Source of the DNA: Rhizobiales bacterium 2SD
GTDB lineage: Bacteria > Pseudomonadota > Alphaproteobacteria > Rhizobiales > Beijerinckiaceae
Reading direction: 5' to 3'
Assembly (NCBI GenBank): GCA_005502805.1
Contig: SCMY01000009.1
Coordinates: forward strand, 1-64,000
DNA length: 64,000 bases
Positions 8,478-16,637 of the stretch are shown here, piece by piece. Made by a program: the position numbers and the translations under genes. Below the pieces are notes generated by a model, which saw only the letters and a program-made list of their open reading frames with translations, searched no databases and had not been told where the DNA came from. The stretch's first letter is position 1, and every line of letters begins with the position of its first letter.

Positions 8478-9035
8478 TCAGGCATGGTCGGCGTGCTCCG
8501 GCTGCCCCAGGTTTTCGATCTGCACATCGGCCCTGACCCGCCCGGCTCGCTCGAAGACGAAGATCACCGGGATCGCGGTCCCCGGCTCGACCGCCTGTCT
8601 CAGTCCGACCAGTGTGATCTGTCGCGCGCCCGGCCGGAACGAGACCTTGCTGTTGCCGGGAATGCCGAGTTCGTCGAGCTCGCGCGGCCGGACGATGCCG
8701 GAACTGGTGTCGAGCTCCTTCATCACCGCCTCCTGCGCCAACGGCGTCTCGATGGCGATCAACCGGTCGAACACCCGCCCGCCATTCTCGAAGCTGGCAT
8801 AGATCGGATACTGTTCGCCGGCCCGGGCCGCACCGCGGGCCCAGGGGTGGATCACGCCGATATCGGCCCGCTTCGCCACCGGCTCGACATGAGCGAGCCC
8901 GAAGGCCAGGAACAGTCCGAGCCCGATCGCCGCGACCACGCCGAGCCGAACCAGCGCACCACTCGACAGGAAACGCGGCACCGACGACGCCGCGCTCAGG
9001 CCTTGGCCCAGTCGTTTCAACCAGCGGCGGCTCAT
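8478..9035 (-). CDS. Membrane-anchored PCuAC-like protein without the copper motif
   Basis: A 185-residue protein with a transmembrane helix at about residues 30-50 followed by a PCuAC (DUF461) fold: IHPWARGAARAGEQYPIYASF is the usual start. The canonical His/Met copper ligands are missing; the corresponding stretches read VMKELDTSSGIVRP and ARQITLVGL. The C-terminus ends in a histidine-containing tail (QPEHADHA). ATG 9035 overlaps the lspA-like stop by the ATGA pattern, so translation is coupled. It probably has a structural or other metal-related role in the zntA operon rather than classic Cu(I) delivery. Fold assignment good, function inferred. Confidence 0.75.
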   Translation of the reverse strand: MSRRWLKRLGQGLSAASSVPRFLSSGALVRLGVVAAIGLGLFLAFGLAHVEPVAKRADIGVIHPWARGAARAGEQYPIYASFENGGRVFDRLIAIETPLAQEAVMKELDTSSGIVRPRELDELGIPGNSKVSFRPGARQITLVGLRQAVEPGTAIPVIFVFERAGRVRADVQIENLGQPEHADHA

Positions 9036-9541
9036 CGGGCGATCTCCGGCTGCTTGGCCGCATCCGTCCGGTTCATCATCGGCAGCGCAGCCAGCAGCAT
9101 CAGCACCACGCCGAAGGTCAGCGCGATGTCGGCGCCGTTGAAAGTCGGCCAATGCCAATCGCCCCAGTGCAGGTCGAGGAAATCGGTGACCGCGCCCTGG
9201 CGCCAGCGATCGAGCGCATTGCCGAAAGCTCCGCCCGCCATCAGGGCCAACCCGATCAGCTCCAGACGATGACCTGCGAACGTCGCCCAGGCCAGCAGGC
9301 CGAAGCCAGCCGCGAACTTGAACAGCCCGAGCAGGCCGGGCCAGGCTTCAAGCGTGTCGCGGAACAGGCCGAAGCTGACGCCGGTGTTGAAGCCGAGACG
9401 CAGGTTGAGGAAGGGCGTGAGCGCGATCGGCTCTGGCGGATTCAGGACGATCTCCAGCATCAGCCATTTGCTGGCCTGATCGAGCCCGGCAGCCGCCAGC
9501 GCGACGGCGGCAGCGAAGCTAAGTCTGCGTGACCAGCTCAT
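9032..9541 (-). CDS. lspA: Lipoprotein signal peptidase (LspA family)
   Basis: Integral-membrane aspartyl protease of 169 residues with four predicted helices. Both catalytic aspartates are visible in conserved context: GGAFGNALDR and WPTFNGADIAL (family consensus FNxAD). LspA removes the signal peptide from diacylated prolipoproteins. Its location inside a zntA operon, between an ICMT-like and a PCuAC-like gene, recalls PbrC of lead-resistance operons, so this is more likely an accessory copy than the housekeeping enzyme. It overlaps both neighbours by four bases. Confidence 0.88.
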   Translation of the reverse strand: MSWSRRLSFAAAVALAAAGLDQASKWLMLEIVLNPPEPIALTPFLNLRLGFNTGVSFGLFRDTLEAWPGLLGLFKFAAGFGLLAWATFAGHRLELIGLALMAGGAFGNALDRWRQGAVTDFLDLHWGDWHWPTFNGADIALTFGVVLMLLAALPMMNRTDAAKQPEIAR

Positions 9542-10155
9542 GCCGTTTCTCCTGCAACGCCGAGCCAGCGCCGGACACGGGCCTTGTAGGCGAGATAGGG
9601 CTGGCCGAGCGAAGCAGCGAGCACACGTTCCTCGATTCCGACCTGCAGCCTGATCGCGATCAGCAGCGCCAGCGTCAGCGCCGCCTGGATCAGGCTCGGC
9701 AAGACGATGAAGAGGCCGATGAAGAGCAGGGCCTGGCCGACGAAGACCGGGTTGCGCGAGATCGCGAAGGGGCCGCTATCGACGATCGAACCCTGCTCAC
9801 CCTGCGCCGCGCCGATGCGCCAGGAGGCGCCCATATAGCGTTGAGACAAAAGCGCGATGCAGGCGCCGATGACGACGAGCAGATGGCCGAGCACGTCGAA
9901 CCAGGGCCCGTCCAGAGCCACCGTCAGCGGGGCGTCCTTCACCGGATTGCCGAAGGCGGCGAGCCAGAGCGGCCAGAGCACCGCCCCGGCGAAGGCGAGG
10001 CGGAAGAGCAGCGCCGGCAACGTCTGCTTCTCCTTGCCCTTGCCGAACAGCCAGACCGGACGGCCAGCTTCCTTCGCCAGGATCGCCGACATGGCGAGGA
10101 AGCTGACGACATAGACCACGACCATCAGATAGCTGGCGATCTCCATGCCGGACAT
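9538..10155 (-). CDS. Isoprenylcysteine methyltransferase-like membrane protein
   Basis: A 205-residue polytopic membrane protein with five or so helices and the ICMT/PEMT signature GPFAISRNPVFVGQ followed by an EERVL segment near the C-terminus. Bacterial members of this family are often encoded beside heavy-metal exporters, with no proven substrate. ATG 10155 has AGGAG at a good distance; a second ATG lies at 10146. It starts 10 bases after zntA and overlaps lspA by four bases, so it belongs to the metal operon. A role in membrane or lipid modification is only inference. Confidence 0.8.
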   Translation of the reverse strand: MSGMEIASYLMVVVYVVSFLAMSAILAKEAGRPVWLFGKGKEKQTLPALLFRLAFAGAVLWPLWLAAFGNPVKDAPLTVALDGPWFDVLGHLLVVIGACIALLSQRYMGASWRIGAAQGEQGSIVDSGPFAISRNPVFVGQALLFIGLFIVLPSLIQAALTLALLIAIRLQVGIEERVLAASLGQPYLAYKARVRRWLGVAGETA

Positions 10156-10165
10156 GCGGCGCTCC

Positions 10166-12520
10166 TCAGCCGACCTTGCCGGCGTTGAAGCGCAGCAGGC
10201 GCAACGCGTTGGCGGTCACCAGCACGGTCGCGCCGGTATCGGCGAGGATCGCGACCCAAAGGCCGGTATAACCGAGCACGCTGGTGACGAGGAACACCGC
10301 CTTCAGGCCGAGCGCGATCACGATATTGGCGCGGATATTGCCCATCGCCGCCCGCGCCAGCCGGATCATTGCGGCGATATCGCGCACCCGGCTCTTCAGC
10401 ACCGCGCCATCGGCCGTCTCGAGCGCGACATCGGTCCCCGAGCCCATGGCGACGCCGATATTGGCGGCGGCCAGCGCCGGAGCGTCGTTGATGCCATCGC
10501 CGACCATCATCACCGGCGCCTGCTGCGAGAGCGCCTTGATGGCGGTGACCTTGTCGTCCGGCATCAATTCGGCCTTGTGCTCGAGGCCGAGCGAGCCGGC
10601 GATCGCGGCGCCGGTGCGGGCATTGTCGCCGGTCAGCATCACCGAGCGGACGCCGAGCGCCTTGAGCTCGACGATGGCAGCAGCAGCGTCTTCGCGCGGC
10701 TCGTCGCGCAGCGCGATCAGACCGGCGAGCTGGCCATCCGCGATAACAGCGGCAACCGTCTTGCCGGCGGTTTCGAGCCGCTCGACCGCCTCCAGCGCCA
10801 CAGCATCGAAGCTGGCGCGCTCCCTGGCATGGCGGGGCGCGCCGACGAAGATGGCGATGCCATCGAGCTCCCCGGTGACACCCTTGCCGGCCAGCGCCGC
10901 GGCATTGGAGGCGGCGCGTACGGGAATTGCGTGCGCCTTGGCGCGGGCGATGATGGCGAGCGCCAGCGGATGGCTGGACCCGGTCTCGACTGCAGCCGCC
11001 AACTCGACAACCTTGCGCTCCTCATAAGCGAGCGTGACCACCTCGGTGACACGCGGCTCGCCCGCAGTCAGCGTCCCGGTCTTGTCGAAGGCGACGACGC
11101 CGGTGCGGGCGGCGGCCTCGATCACTACGCCACCCTTGAGCAGCAGGCCTTGGCGCGCGCCGGTCGAGAGCGCCGCCGCGATCGAGGCCGGCACCGAGAT
11201 CACCAGCGCGCAGGGGCAGCCGATCAGCAGCAGCGCCAGCGCCCGGTAGATCCAGACCGACCACTCGCCACCAAACGCCAGCGGCGGCACCAGCGCCACC
11301 AGGATGGCGAGGCCGACGATCGCCGGCATATAGATGCGCGAGAAACGATCGATGAAGCGCTCGGTCGGGGCGCGGGCCTCCTGGGCTTCCTCGACCAGGC
11401 GGATGATGCGGGCGATGGTGTTGTCGGCAGCCGCCTTCTCGACGCGCACGCGCAACGCCGCCTCGCGGTTGACCGAACCGGCATAGACGGAATCGCCGAC
11501 GCCCTTGGTCTTCGGCACGGATTCACCGGTGACCGGGCTCTCGTCGATGCCGGAGACGCCGTCGCTGATCGCGCCGTCGGCCGGGATGCGGTCGCCTGGG
11601 CGGACCAGAACGACCTGGCCGACCTTGAGCTGGGCGGCATCGACCTGCCGGGTCTCGCCGTTCTCCTCGACCAGGGCCGTCTTGGGCACGAGATCGCCGA
11701 GCGCGCGGATCGAGGCGCGGGCCCGATCGGCAGCGACGCCCTCCAGCACCTCGCCGACGGCGAAGAGGAAGACAACCAGCGCCGCCTCCTCGGCCGCGCC
11801 GATGACGAGGGCGCCGGTCGCGGCAATCGTCATCAGCATCTCGATGGTGAAGGGCTGGCCGACCCTGGCCGCGGCGAAGGCGCGCCGCGCCACCGGCACG
11901 ACACCAATCACGCAGGCGGTGACGAAGGCCCAGTAGGCAGCCGCATCCGAGACGACGAACTTGGCCAGCCAAGCGCCGGCGAGCAGCGCGCCGGTCAGCA
12001 GGACGAGCCTGCCCTTGCCGGTCTGGTACCAGGAGACGCCGTCCGGCGTCGGCTCATGGATATGGCCGGGCAGGCCATGGCCATGGTCGGCGCCCTTGTC
12101 GGCCTTGCCATGGGCGTGGGCGTGGCCGCGATCGTGCTTGTGGTCATGAGGATGGTCGTGCCCGTGCCCGCCGCAGGTCGAATGGTCGTGAGCGTGGTCA
12201 TGATCATGCGCCTTCTGCGCCGGGCCGTGATCATGGCCGCAGCCACAGGCCGACGCCGGCTCGGGGGCAGCGGCACGCGGCGCGCTCGCGGGCGTCGTCG
12301 TGTAGCCGAGGCTGACGACACGCTTCTCGATCGCGTCACGCCTGGTCCGGCTTTCGTCGAGGGCCAGCGTCAGCGTCTCCGACATCACCGAAAGGCGCAC
12401 GTCGGAAACGCCGGGCAGCCGCTCGACCGCACCGCGAATCTTCGCCGCGCAGCTCGCGCAATCCATACCGCCAACCTTCCAGGACAGCGTTTCCGTTTCG
12501 GTTTTGGCGGCAGTGGCCAT
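10166..12520 (-). CDS. zntA: Zn/Cd/Pb-exporting P1B-type ATPase
   Basis: Heavy-metal P-type ATPase, 784 residues, inner membrane. An N-terminal HMA domain holds GMDCASCAA; residues 92-155 form an unusually long His/Cys-rich linker with 20 histidines and three cysteines. The core has the TGES actuator loop, the GCPCALV metal site in the membrane, the DKTGTLT phosphorylation site, and [11 protein letters not shown]. The CPC motif plus CadR-type divergent regulator indicate zinc, cadmium or lead export rather than copper, which has its own ATPase at 49967. It leads a leftward operon of six genes ending near 7183. Confidence 0.95.
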   Translation of the reverse strand: MATAAKTETETLSWKVGGMDCASCAAKIRGAVERLPGVSDVRLSVMSETLTLALDESRTRRDAIEKRVVSLGYTTTPASAPRAAAPEPASACGCGHDHGPAQKAHDHDHAHDHSTCGGHGHDHPHDHKHDRGHAHAHGKADKGADHGHGLPGHIHEPTPDGVSWYQTGKGRLVLLTGALLAGAWLAKFVVSDAAAYWAFVTACVIGVVPVARRAFAAARVGQPFTIEMLMTIAATGALVIGAAEEAALVVFLFAVGEVLEGVAADRARASIRALGDLVPKTALVEENGETRQVDAAQLKVGQVVLVRPGDRIPADGAISDGVSGIDESPVTGESVPKTKGVGDSVYAGSVNREAALRVRVEKAAADNTIARIIRLVEEAQEARAPTERFIDRFSRIYMPAIVGLAILVALVPPLAFGGEWSVWIYRALALLLIGCPCALVISVPASIAAALSTGARQGLLLKGGVVIEAAARTGVVAFDKTGTLTAGEPRVTEVVTLAYEERKVVELAAAVETGSSHPLALAIIARAKAHAIPVRAASNAAALAGKGVTGELDGIAIFVGAPRHARERASFDAVALEAVERLETAGKTVAAVIADGQLAGLIALRDEPREDAAAAIVELKALGVRSVMLTGDNARTGAAIAGSLGLEHKAELMPDDKVTAIKALSQQAPVMMVGDGINDAPALAAANIGVAMGSGTDVALETADGAVLKSRVRDIAAMIRLARAAMGNIRANIVIALGLKAVFLVTSVLGYTGLWVAILADTGATVLVTANALRLLRFNAGKVG

Positions 12521-12533
12521 GCGTCGTCTCCGC

Positions 12534-12565
12534 TTGACAGCATTGCGGGACCACCTACCTACAAC
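12534..12565 (+). promoter_or_regulatory. Candidate promoter of the CadR-like regulator
   Basis: TTGACA at 12534-12539 and TACAAC at 12560-12565, separated by 20 bases, face the MerR-family gene at 12598. The long spacer is like that of MerR-controlled promoters, and the -10 lies next to the operator, so the regulator probably controls its own transcription. The assignment is by pattern only. Confidence 0.4.
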
Positions 12566-12586
12566 CTGTAGCCACTACAGCTTCAA
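12556..12586 (-). promoter_or_regulatory. CadR-type operator and zntA promoter
   Basis: On the minus strand a TTGAAG -35 (12586-12581) and a TAGGTA -10 (12561-12556) are 19 bases apart, the long spacing that MerR-family activators correct by twisting DNA. Between them lies a perfect dyad, CTGTAG-TGG-CTACAG (12566-12580). This closely matches CadR/PbrR operators of known cadmium and lead systems. It faces zntA and lies only 12 bases before the regulator gene. Confidence 0.8.
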
Positions 12587-12597
12587 GAGGAAAAATC

Positions 12598-13044
12598 ATG
12601 CGGCCGGCAAAAACCTTGGAACGCGTGGTGCCGATCGGAACGCTGGCCGAGCGGACGGGGGTCAAGGTCGAGACGATCCGCTATTACGAGCAGGTCGGCC
12701 TGCTGCCGGAGCCCGAGCGCTCCGAGGGCAACCAGCGCCGCTATGGCCGCGCCCATGTCGAGCGGCTCGCCTTCATAAAACATGCGCGCGATCTCGGCTT
12801 CGCGGTCGAGAGCATCCGGACGCTGCTGCGGCTTTCGGACACACCCGGCATGGCCTGCGACGAGGCGCATGCGATCGCCGCCGAGCATCTCGAAGAGGTC
12901 CGCGACAAGATCGCGCGTTTGCGTTCGCTTGAAGCGGAACTTGCCCGGATCGCAACGGTTTGCTCGGGCGGCGTCGCCGCCAGCGACTGCGCCGTCATCG
13001 AGGCATTGGCCGATCACAGCCATTGCGAACACCATAGCCACTGA
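12598..13044 (+). CDS. cadR: MerR-family Cd/Pb/Zn-responsive regulator (CadR-like)
   Basis: MerR-family activator, 148 residues: winged HTH at 11-80 (IGTLAERTGVKVETIRYYEQVGLL), then the dimerisation helix and a metal-binding loop. C87 (in MACDEA) marks the divalent-metal subclass, and C122 and C131 complete a CadR/ZntR-type site. The C-terminal tail adds H140, H142, C143, H145, H146 and H148. An AGAGGA ribosome site precedes the ATG. It is divergent from zntA with the operator between them. Cadmium, lead or zinc are all possible inducers. Confidence 0.88.
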   Translation: MRPAKTLERVVPIGTLAERTGVKVETIRYYEQVGLLPEPERSEGNQRRYGRAHVERLAFIKHARDLGFAVESIRTLLRLSDTPGMACDEAHAIAAEHLEEVRDKIARLRSLEAELARIATVCSGGVAASDCAVIEALADHSHCEHHSH

Positions 13045-13105
13045 GACACTGACGCAAATTGACCCTGCCAGCAGCCATGCTATCGAAGCTGCAGGAGGGC
13101 CGGTT

Positions 13106-13498
13106 TTGTCCGCAAGACGCCGCACAGCAGGGATGAGACGCTGGGTCGCGCTGGCCGCCGCCTATCTCGTCGTGCTGCAGGCAATCTTCGCGGGCCTTGC
13201 CTCCGGCGCCAATGCGGTAAGCTTCAGCCTCGACCGCTCGCTGGCGATGACGCTCTGCGCCGGCGGCGATCAGCCGATGAGCCAAAGCGACGGCGCCGCC
13301 ACGCATGAGCTGATGAGCTGCTGCATGCTCGGCTGCGCCTTCACTGGCGCTGGCGCGCCAGCAGCCCCGACCAATTCACTGCCCGTAATCCATCGCGCCG
13401 TCGATCTCGTCGCCTTCCAGCGCCGGCTCGACCTGCCCTCCGGCTTCGTCGCCGGCCGCTCCCCAGCCAATCCGCGCGCACCGCCCGCCAGCGTCTGA
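13106..13498 (+). CDS. Small exported Cys-rich protein of a copper cluster (DUF2946-like)
   Basis: A 130-residue protein with an N-terminal hydrophobic segment (WVALAAAYLVVLQAIFAGLA) followed by a CAGG...SCCMLGC cysteine pattern and a low-complexity Pro/Ala tail. The start is a judgement: TTG at 13106 has a perfect AGGAGG seven bases upstream, whereas the ATG at 13133 lacks one. Short proteins of this type with paired cysteines are often encoded ahead of ycnI/copCD copper genes, as here. Periplasmic copper binding is possible but not demonstrable from sequence. Confidence 0.6.
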   Translation: MSARRRTAGMRRWVALAAAYLVVLQAIFAGLASGANAVSFSLDRSLAMTLCAGGDQPMSQSDGAATHELMSCCMLGCAFTGAGAPAAPTNSLPVIHRAVDLVAFQRRLDLPSGFVAGRSPANPRAPPASV

Positions 13499-13678
13499 TC
13501 AGGGCAGGCCTGCGCACTCGGTTGCGCCGCTTGCCCCTTGCTGACGGCCGCTAGCGGCCCTTTCCCATCGCATTCGCTCGCGACGGCAGCCTGCCGGCTG
13601 CGCGCTCCTTCCAGATCCACGCCGCCAAACGCGGCTGCCCCGGCCATGCCGGCGCCCTTTCCGCAGGGATTCCTGACG

Positions 13679-14197
13679 ATGAAATCGCTTTCGCTCGCCG
13701 CCCTCGTCGCGGCTTTCACGACCGCTCCCGCGCTCGCCCATGTCACGCTGGAGACCCAGCAGGCCCCGGTCGGCTCGACCTACAAGGCGGTGCTGCGCGT
13801 GCCGCATGGCTGCAAGGGCGCGGCCACGACCAAGGTCCGCGTCCGCATTCCCGAGGGGGTGATCGCGGTCAAGCCGATGCCCAAGCCCGGCTGGACGCTG
13901 GAGACGACCAAGGGCAAATACGAAAAGGCTTACGACTATTACGGCACGCCGACGGCCGAGGGCGTGACCGAGGTCAGCTGGAGCGGCGGCAAGTTGCTCG
14001 ACGAGCACTATGACGAATTCGTCCTGCGCGCCTATCTCACCGCCGACCTCAAGCCGGAGACGACGCTCTACGTGCCGGTGGTGCAGGAATGCGAGGGCGG
14101 CGCAGTCGAGCGCTGGATCGAGATCCCGGCGGCCGGCAAGGCGGCTGACGATTACAAGTTCCCGGCCCCCGGGCTGAAGCTGCTGCCGAAGAAGTGA
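13679..14197 (+). CDS. YcnI-like periplasmic copper-binding protein (DUF1775)
   Basis: Exported protein of 172 residues. The signal peptide ends ALA, leaving histidine as the first mature residue (HVTLETQQAPVGSTYKAVLRVPHGC), the feature YcnI proteins use to bind Cu(II). The rest is a beta-rich DUF1775 domain with the typical GWTLE and ITEVSW-like strands. ATG 13679 is chosen because the signal peptide starts there. Unlike Bacillus YcnI it lacks a C-terminal transmembrane anchor. It precedes the CopC-CopD fusion by 40 bases, the usual partner order. Confidence 0.88.
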   Translation: MKSLSLAALVAAFTTAPALAHVTLETQQAPVGSTYKAVLRVPHGCKGAATTKVRVRIPEGVIAVKPMPKPGWTLETTKGKYEKAYDYYGTPTAEGVTEVSWSGGKLLDEHYDEFVLRAYLTADLKPETTLYVPVVQECEGGAVERWIEIPAAGKAADDYKFPAPGLKLLPKK

Positions 14198-14237
14198 GTG
14201 AGCGCGGCTGGGTTCTGCTCCCGGCCTCGGCCCCGCC

Positions 14238-15824
14238 ATGAACCGACCGTTCCGCCTTCTCCTTGTCCTGCTCGGCCTCGCTATCGCCTCGCTCGCGATG
14301 GCCGGGCAGGCTCTGGCGCATGCCGCACTGACCAAGACCGTTCCGGCCGACGGGGCGATCGTCGCCAGCACCCCGACGGAATTCAGCCTGAGTTTCAGCG
14401 AGCCGGTCTCGCCGCTGGTGCTGAGCCTGATCGGTCCCGACGGAACAAGCCGCTCGTTGACGCGCTTTGTGCTCACGGATCGGATGCTCTCGATCATCGC
14501 GCCAGGCGACCTTGCCCATGGCACGCATGTGCTGAGCTGGCGCGTCGTCTCCGAGGACGGTCATCCGGTCGGCGGCTCGGTGCTATTCTCGATCGGCTCG
14601 CCGAGTGCGGCTCCAGTCGTGACGACGCAAAGCGAGCCCGCCGTTCGCTTCATGCTCTGGCTCGGCAAGCTCGGATTCTATCTTGGCCTCGCTTTCGGCA
14701 TTGGCGGCGCTGCCTTCATGGCTTGGGTCACCCCGCTGCCTGCTGTCGCGCGCGCGCCGATTGCGGGCTTTCTCGTGCTCGGGCTGCTGTCGGTGCCAAT
14801 CGCTTTCGCAGCGCAGGGGCTCGACGCGCTGGCGCTACCGCTCTCTGCGGCGCTTCAGCCTGCAGCCTGGCAGGCCGCCGCCGCGAGCAGCTTCGGCCGC
14901 ACGGCGCTGATCGCCGGTCTAGCTTTGCTCGTGGCGCTAATCGTACTCTTCGTGCCCAGCCGCAGCGGGCGCCTGCTCGCAGCCCTCGCCTGGCTCGGCA
15001 CGGGGGCGGCTCTCGCCGTCAGCGGCCACGCCAGCGCTGCCGAACCGCAACTCCTGACTCGCCCAGCCGTGTTTCTGCATGCGATCGGCATGGCCGGCTG
15101 GGCCGGCGCGCTGCTGCCCCTCGCTCTCGCCCTGCGGCAGCCCGATGGGGCACTGGCGCTGCAACGCTTCTCGCGCCGCATTCCCCTGCTGCTGCTCTTC
15201 ATCCTGCTCAGCGGCGCCGCGCTCGCGATCGTCCAGGTCGAGCGCCCGCAGGCCTTGCTGACTACGCCCTACGGCCTCGTCCTCACCGGCAAGCTCGCGC
15301 TGGTCGCGGCGCTGATCGGGCTCGGCGCCTTCAACCGCTACCGGCTGAGGGGTGCGGCCGCATCTGGGCGTGCGAACACCCGCTCGCTGCTGACCCGGAT
15401 CATCGCAGCCGAGATCGCGATTATCGTCGCCATCCTCGCCATCGTCGCGCTCTGGCGTTTCACGCCGCCGCCGCGCGCCCTCGCGGCTACTGCGGCGCAG
15501 CCGGCGAGCGTCCACATCCACACCGAGAAGGCGATGGCCGACATCAGCGTGACGCCGGGCCGCACCGGCCCGGTGACGATCACCGTCTCGCTGCTCGACG
15601 GCGAGTTCGGCCCACTCGCGGCGAAGGAATTGCGCCTTGCCCTGTCGCAGCCGGAGGCCGGCATCGAGCCGATCGAACGGCAGGCAATCAAGCAGGCGGA
15701 CGGCAATTGGCAGGTTAGCGACCTGACGCTTCCGATCGCCGGCCGCTGGACCATCGAGCTCGAAATCCTGGTCTCGGATTTCGAGATGACCCGTCTCAAG
15801 GAGACCGTGGAGATCAGGCCATGA
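14238..15824 (+). CDS. CopC-CopD fusion copper resistance/uptake protein (YcnJ-like)
   Basis: A 528-residue inner-membrane protein. After a signal peptide ending ALA, the mature N-terminus begins HAALTKTVPADG, the start of a CopC beta-barrel domain with the later ligand region SEDGHPVGGS (about residues 100-115). Eight hydrophobic helices of the CopD domain follow (about 130-420), then a periplasmic C-terminal domain of roughly 100 residues. CopCD proteins bind copper in the periplasm and move it across the inner membrane. The stop overlaps the next gene's start (ATGA), so the two are coupled. Confidence 0.92.
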   Translation: MNRPFRLLLVLLGLAIASLAMAGQALAHAALTKTVPADGAIVASTPTEFSLSFSEPVSPLVLSLIGPDGTSRSLTRFVLTDRMLSIIAPGDLAHGTHVLSWRVVSEDGHPVGGSVLFSIGSPSAAPVVTTQSEPAVRFMLWLGKLGFYLGLAFGIGGAAFMAWVTPLPAVARAPIAGFLVLGLLSVPIAFAAQGLDALALPLSAALQPAAWQAAAASSFGRTALIAGLALLVALIVLFVPSRSGRLLAALAWLGTGAALAVSGHASAAEPQLLTRPAVFLHAIGMAGWAGALLPLALALRQPDGALALQRFSRRIPLLLLFILLSGAALAIVQVERPQALLTTPYGLVLTGKLALVAALIGLGAFNRYRLRGAAASGRANTRSLLTRIIAAEIAIIVAILAIVALWRFTPPPRALAATAAQPASVHIHTEKAMADISVTPGRTGPVTITVSLLDGEFGPLAAKELRLALSQPEAGIEPIERQAIKQADGNWQVSDLTLPIAGRWTIELEILVSDFEMTRLKETVEIRP

Positions 15825-16618
15825 CAGGCGAACTCACAAGACGCGACTGGACGGGATTGGCGGCAGCCGGCGCATTGTCCGGATTGCTTGCCGGGCTGCC
15901 GCAAGCCGCGCTGGCCCAGTCCGCGGGAACGAGCGCGCCGCGGATCGCGATGCTGGTGCATCCCGACATGGTGATGCTCGATCTGGTCGGGCCGCTGACC
16001 GTGTTCTCTCTGCTGCGGGCCCAGCTGCATCTGGTCTGGAAGGATCGGCAGCCGGTCACGAACGATCTTGGCCTGCCAGTCACGCCGACGACGAGCTATG
16101 CCGGCTGCCCGGCCGAGCTCGACGTCCTGTTCATCCCTGGTGGACTGAAGGGTAGCGTCGCGCTGATGGAAGATGCTGAGACGCTCGCCTTCCTCGCCGA
16201 TCGCGGCGCCCGGGCCCGCTATGTCACGGCGGTCTGCACGGGCTCGCTGGTGCTCGGCGCGGCCGGCCTGCTCAAGGGCTATCGCGCCACCGGCCACTGG
16301 TACATCCGCGACCTCCTGGCAGCGATGGGAGCGAGCGTCGAGCACGGCCGCGTCGTCACCGACCGCAACCGCATCACCGGCGGCGGCGTCACCGCCGGGA
16401 TCGATTTTGGCCTGACGGTCGCCGCCAAATTGCGCGACGAGGAGACGGCGCGCCTGATCCAGCTCGTGCTGGAATATGATCCGCAGCCGCCCTTCGACGC
16501 CGGCTCGCCTGAACGCGCCGGCACCAGGCTTACCGGCGATGTGCTGGCGCGGCGCAAGCCCCTGATCGACGCCGCCCGGCGCAATGCCGACCTCGCCAAG
16601 ACCCGCCTCTCCCTTTGA
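15821..16618 (+). CDS. DJ-1/PfpI family protein, isonitrile hydratase-like
   Basis: A 265-residue protein of the DJ-1/PfpI superfamily with an N-terminal TRRDWTGLAAAG segment resembling a twin-arginine signal, and a cleavage-like AALAQS. The nucleophile elbow is AVCTGSLVLGAAGLL, with the cysteine in the position used by isonitrile hydratases and AraC-linked DJ-1 proteins. The preceding DVLFIPGG motif is also typical. Its place between copCD and a PCuAC gene is unusual; a periplasmic copper- or stress-related job is possible. Export and substrate are inferred. Confidence 0.8.
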   Translation: MTGELTRRDWTGLAAAGALSGLLAGLPQAALAQSAGTSAPRIAMLVHPDMVMLDLVGPLTVFSLLRAQLHLVWKDRQPVTNDLGLPVTPTTSYAGCPAELDVLFIPGGLKGSVALMEDAETLAFLADRGARARYVTAVCTGSLVLGAAGLLKGYRATGHWYIRDLLAAMGASVEHGRVVTDRNRITGGGVTAGIDFGLTVAAKLRDEETARLIQLVLEYDPQPPFDAGSPERAGTRLTGDVLARRKPLIDAARRNADLAKTRLSL

Positions 16619-16637
16619 TCACGCAAGGAGCATCGAC

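Noticed and set aside
9032-9158. Longer form of the degenerate PCuAC starting at 9158
   Set aside because: It would overlap lspA by over 120 bases with shadow composition; ATG 9035 gives the usual ATGA coupling.
10145-12571. Open frame of 808 codons antisense to zntA
   Set aside because: The zntA strand has all P-type ATPase motifs; the antisense product is a polar low-complexity shadow.
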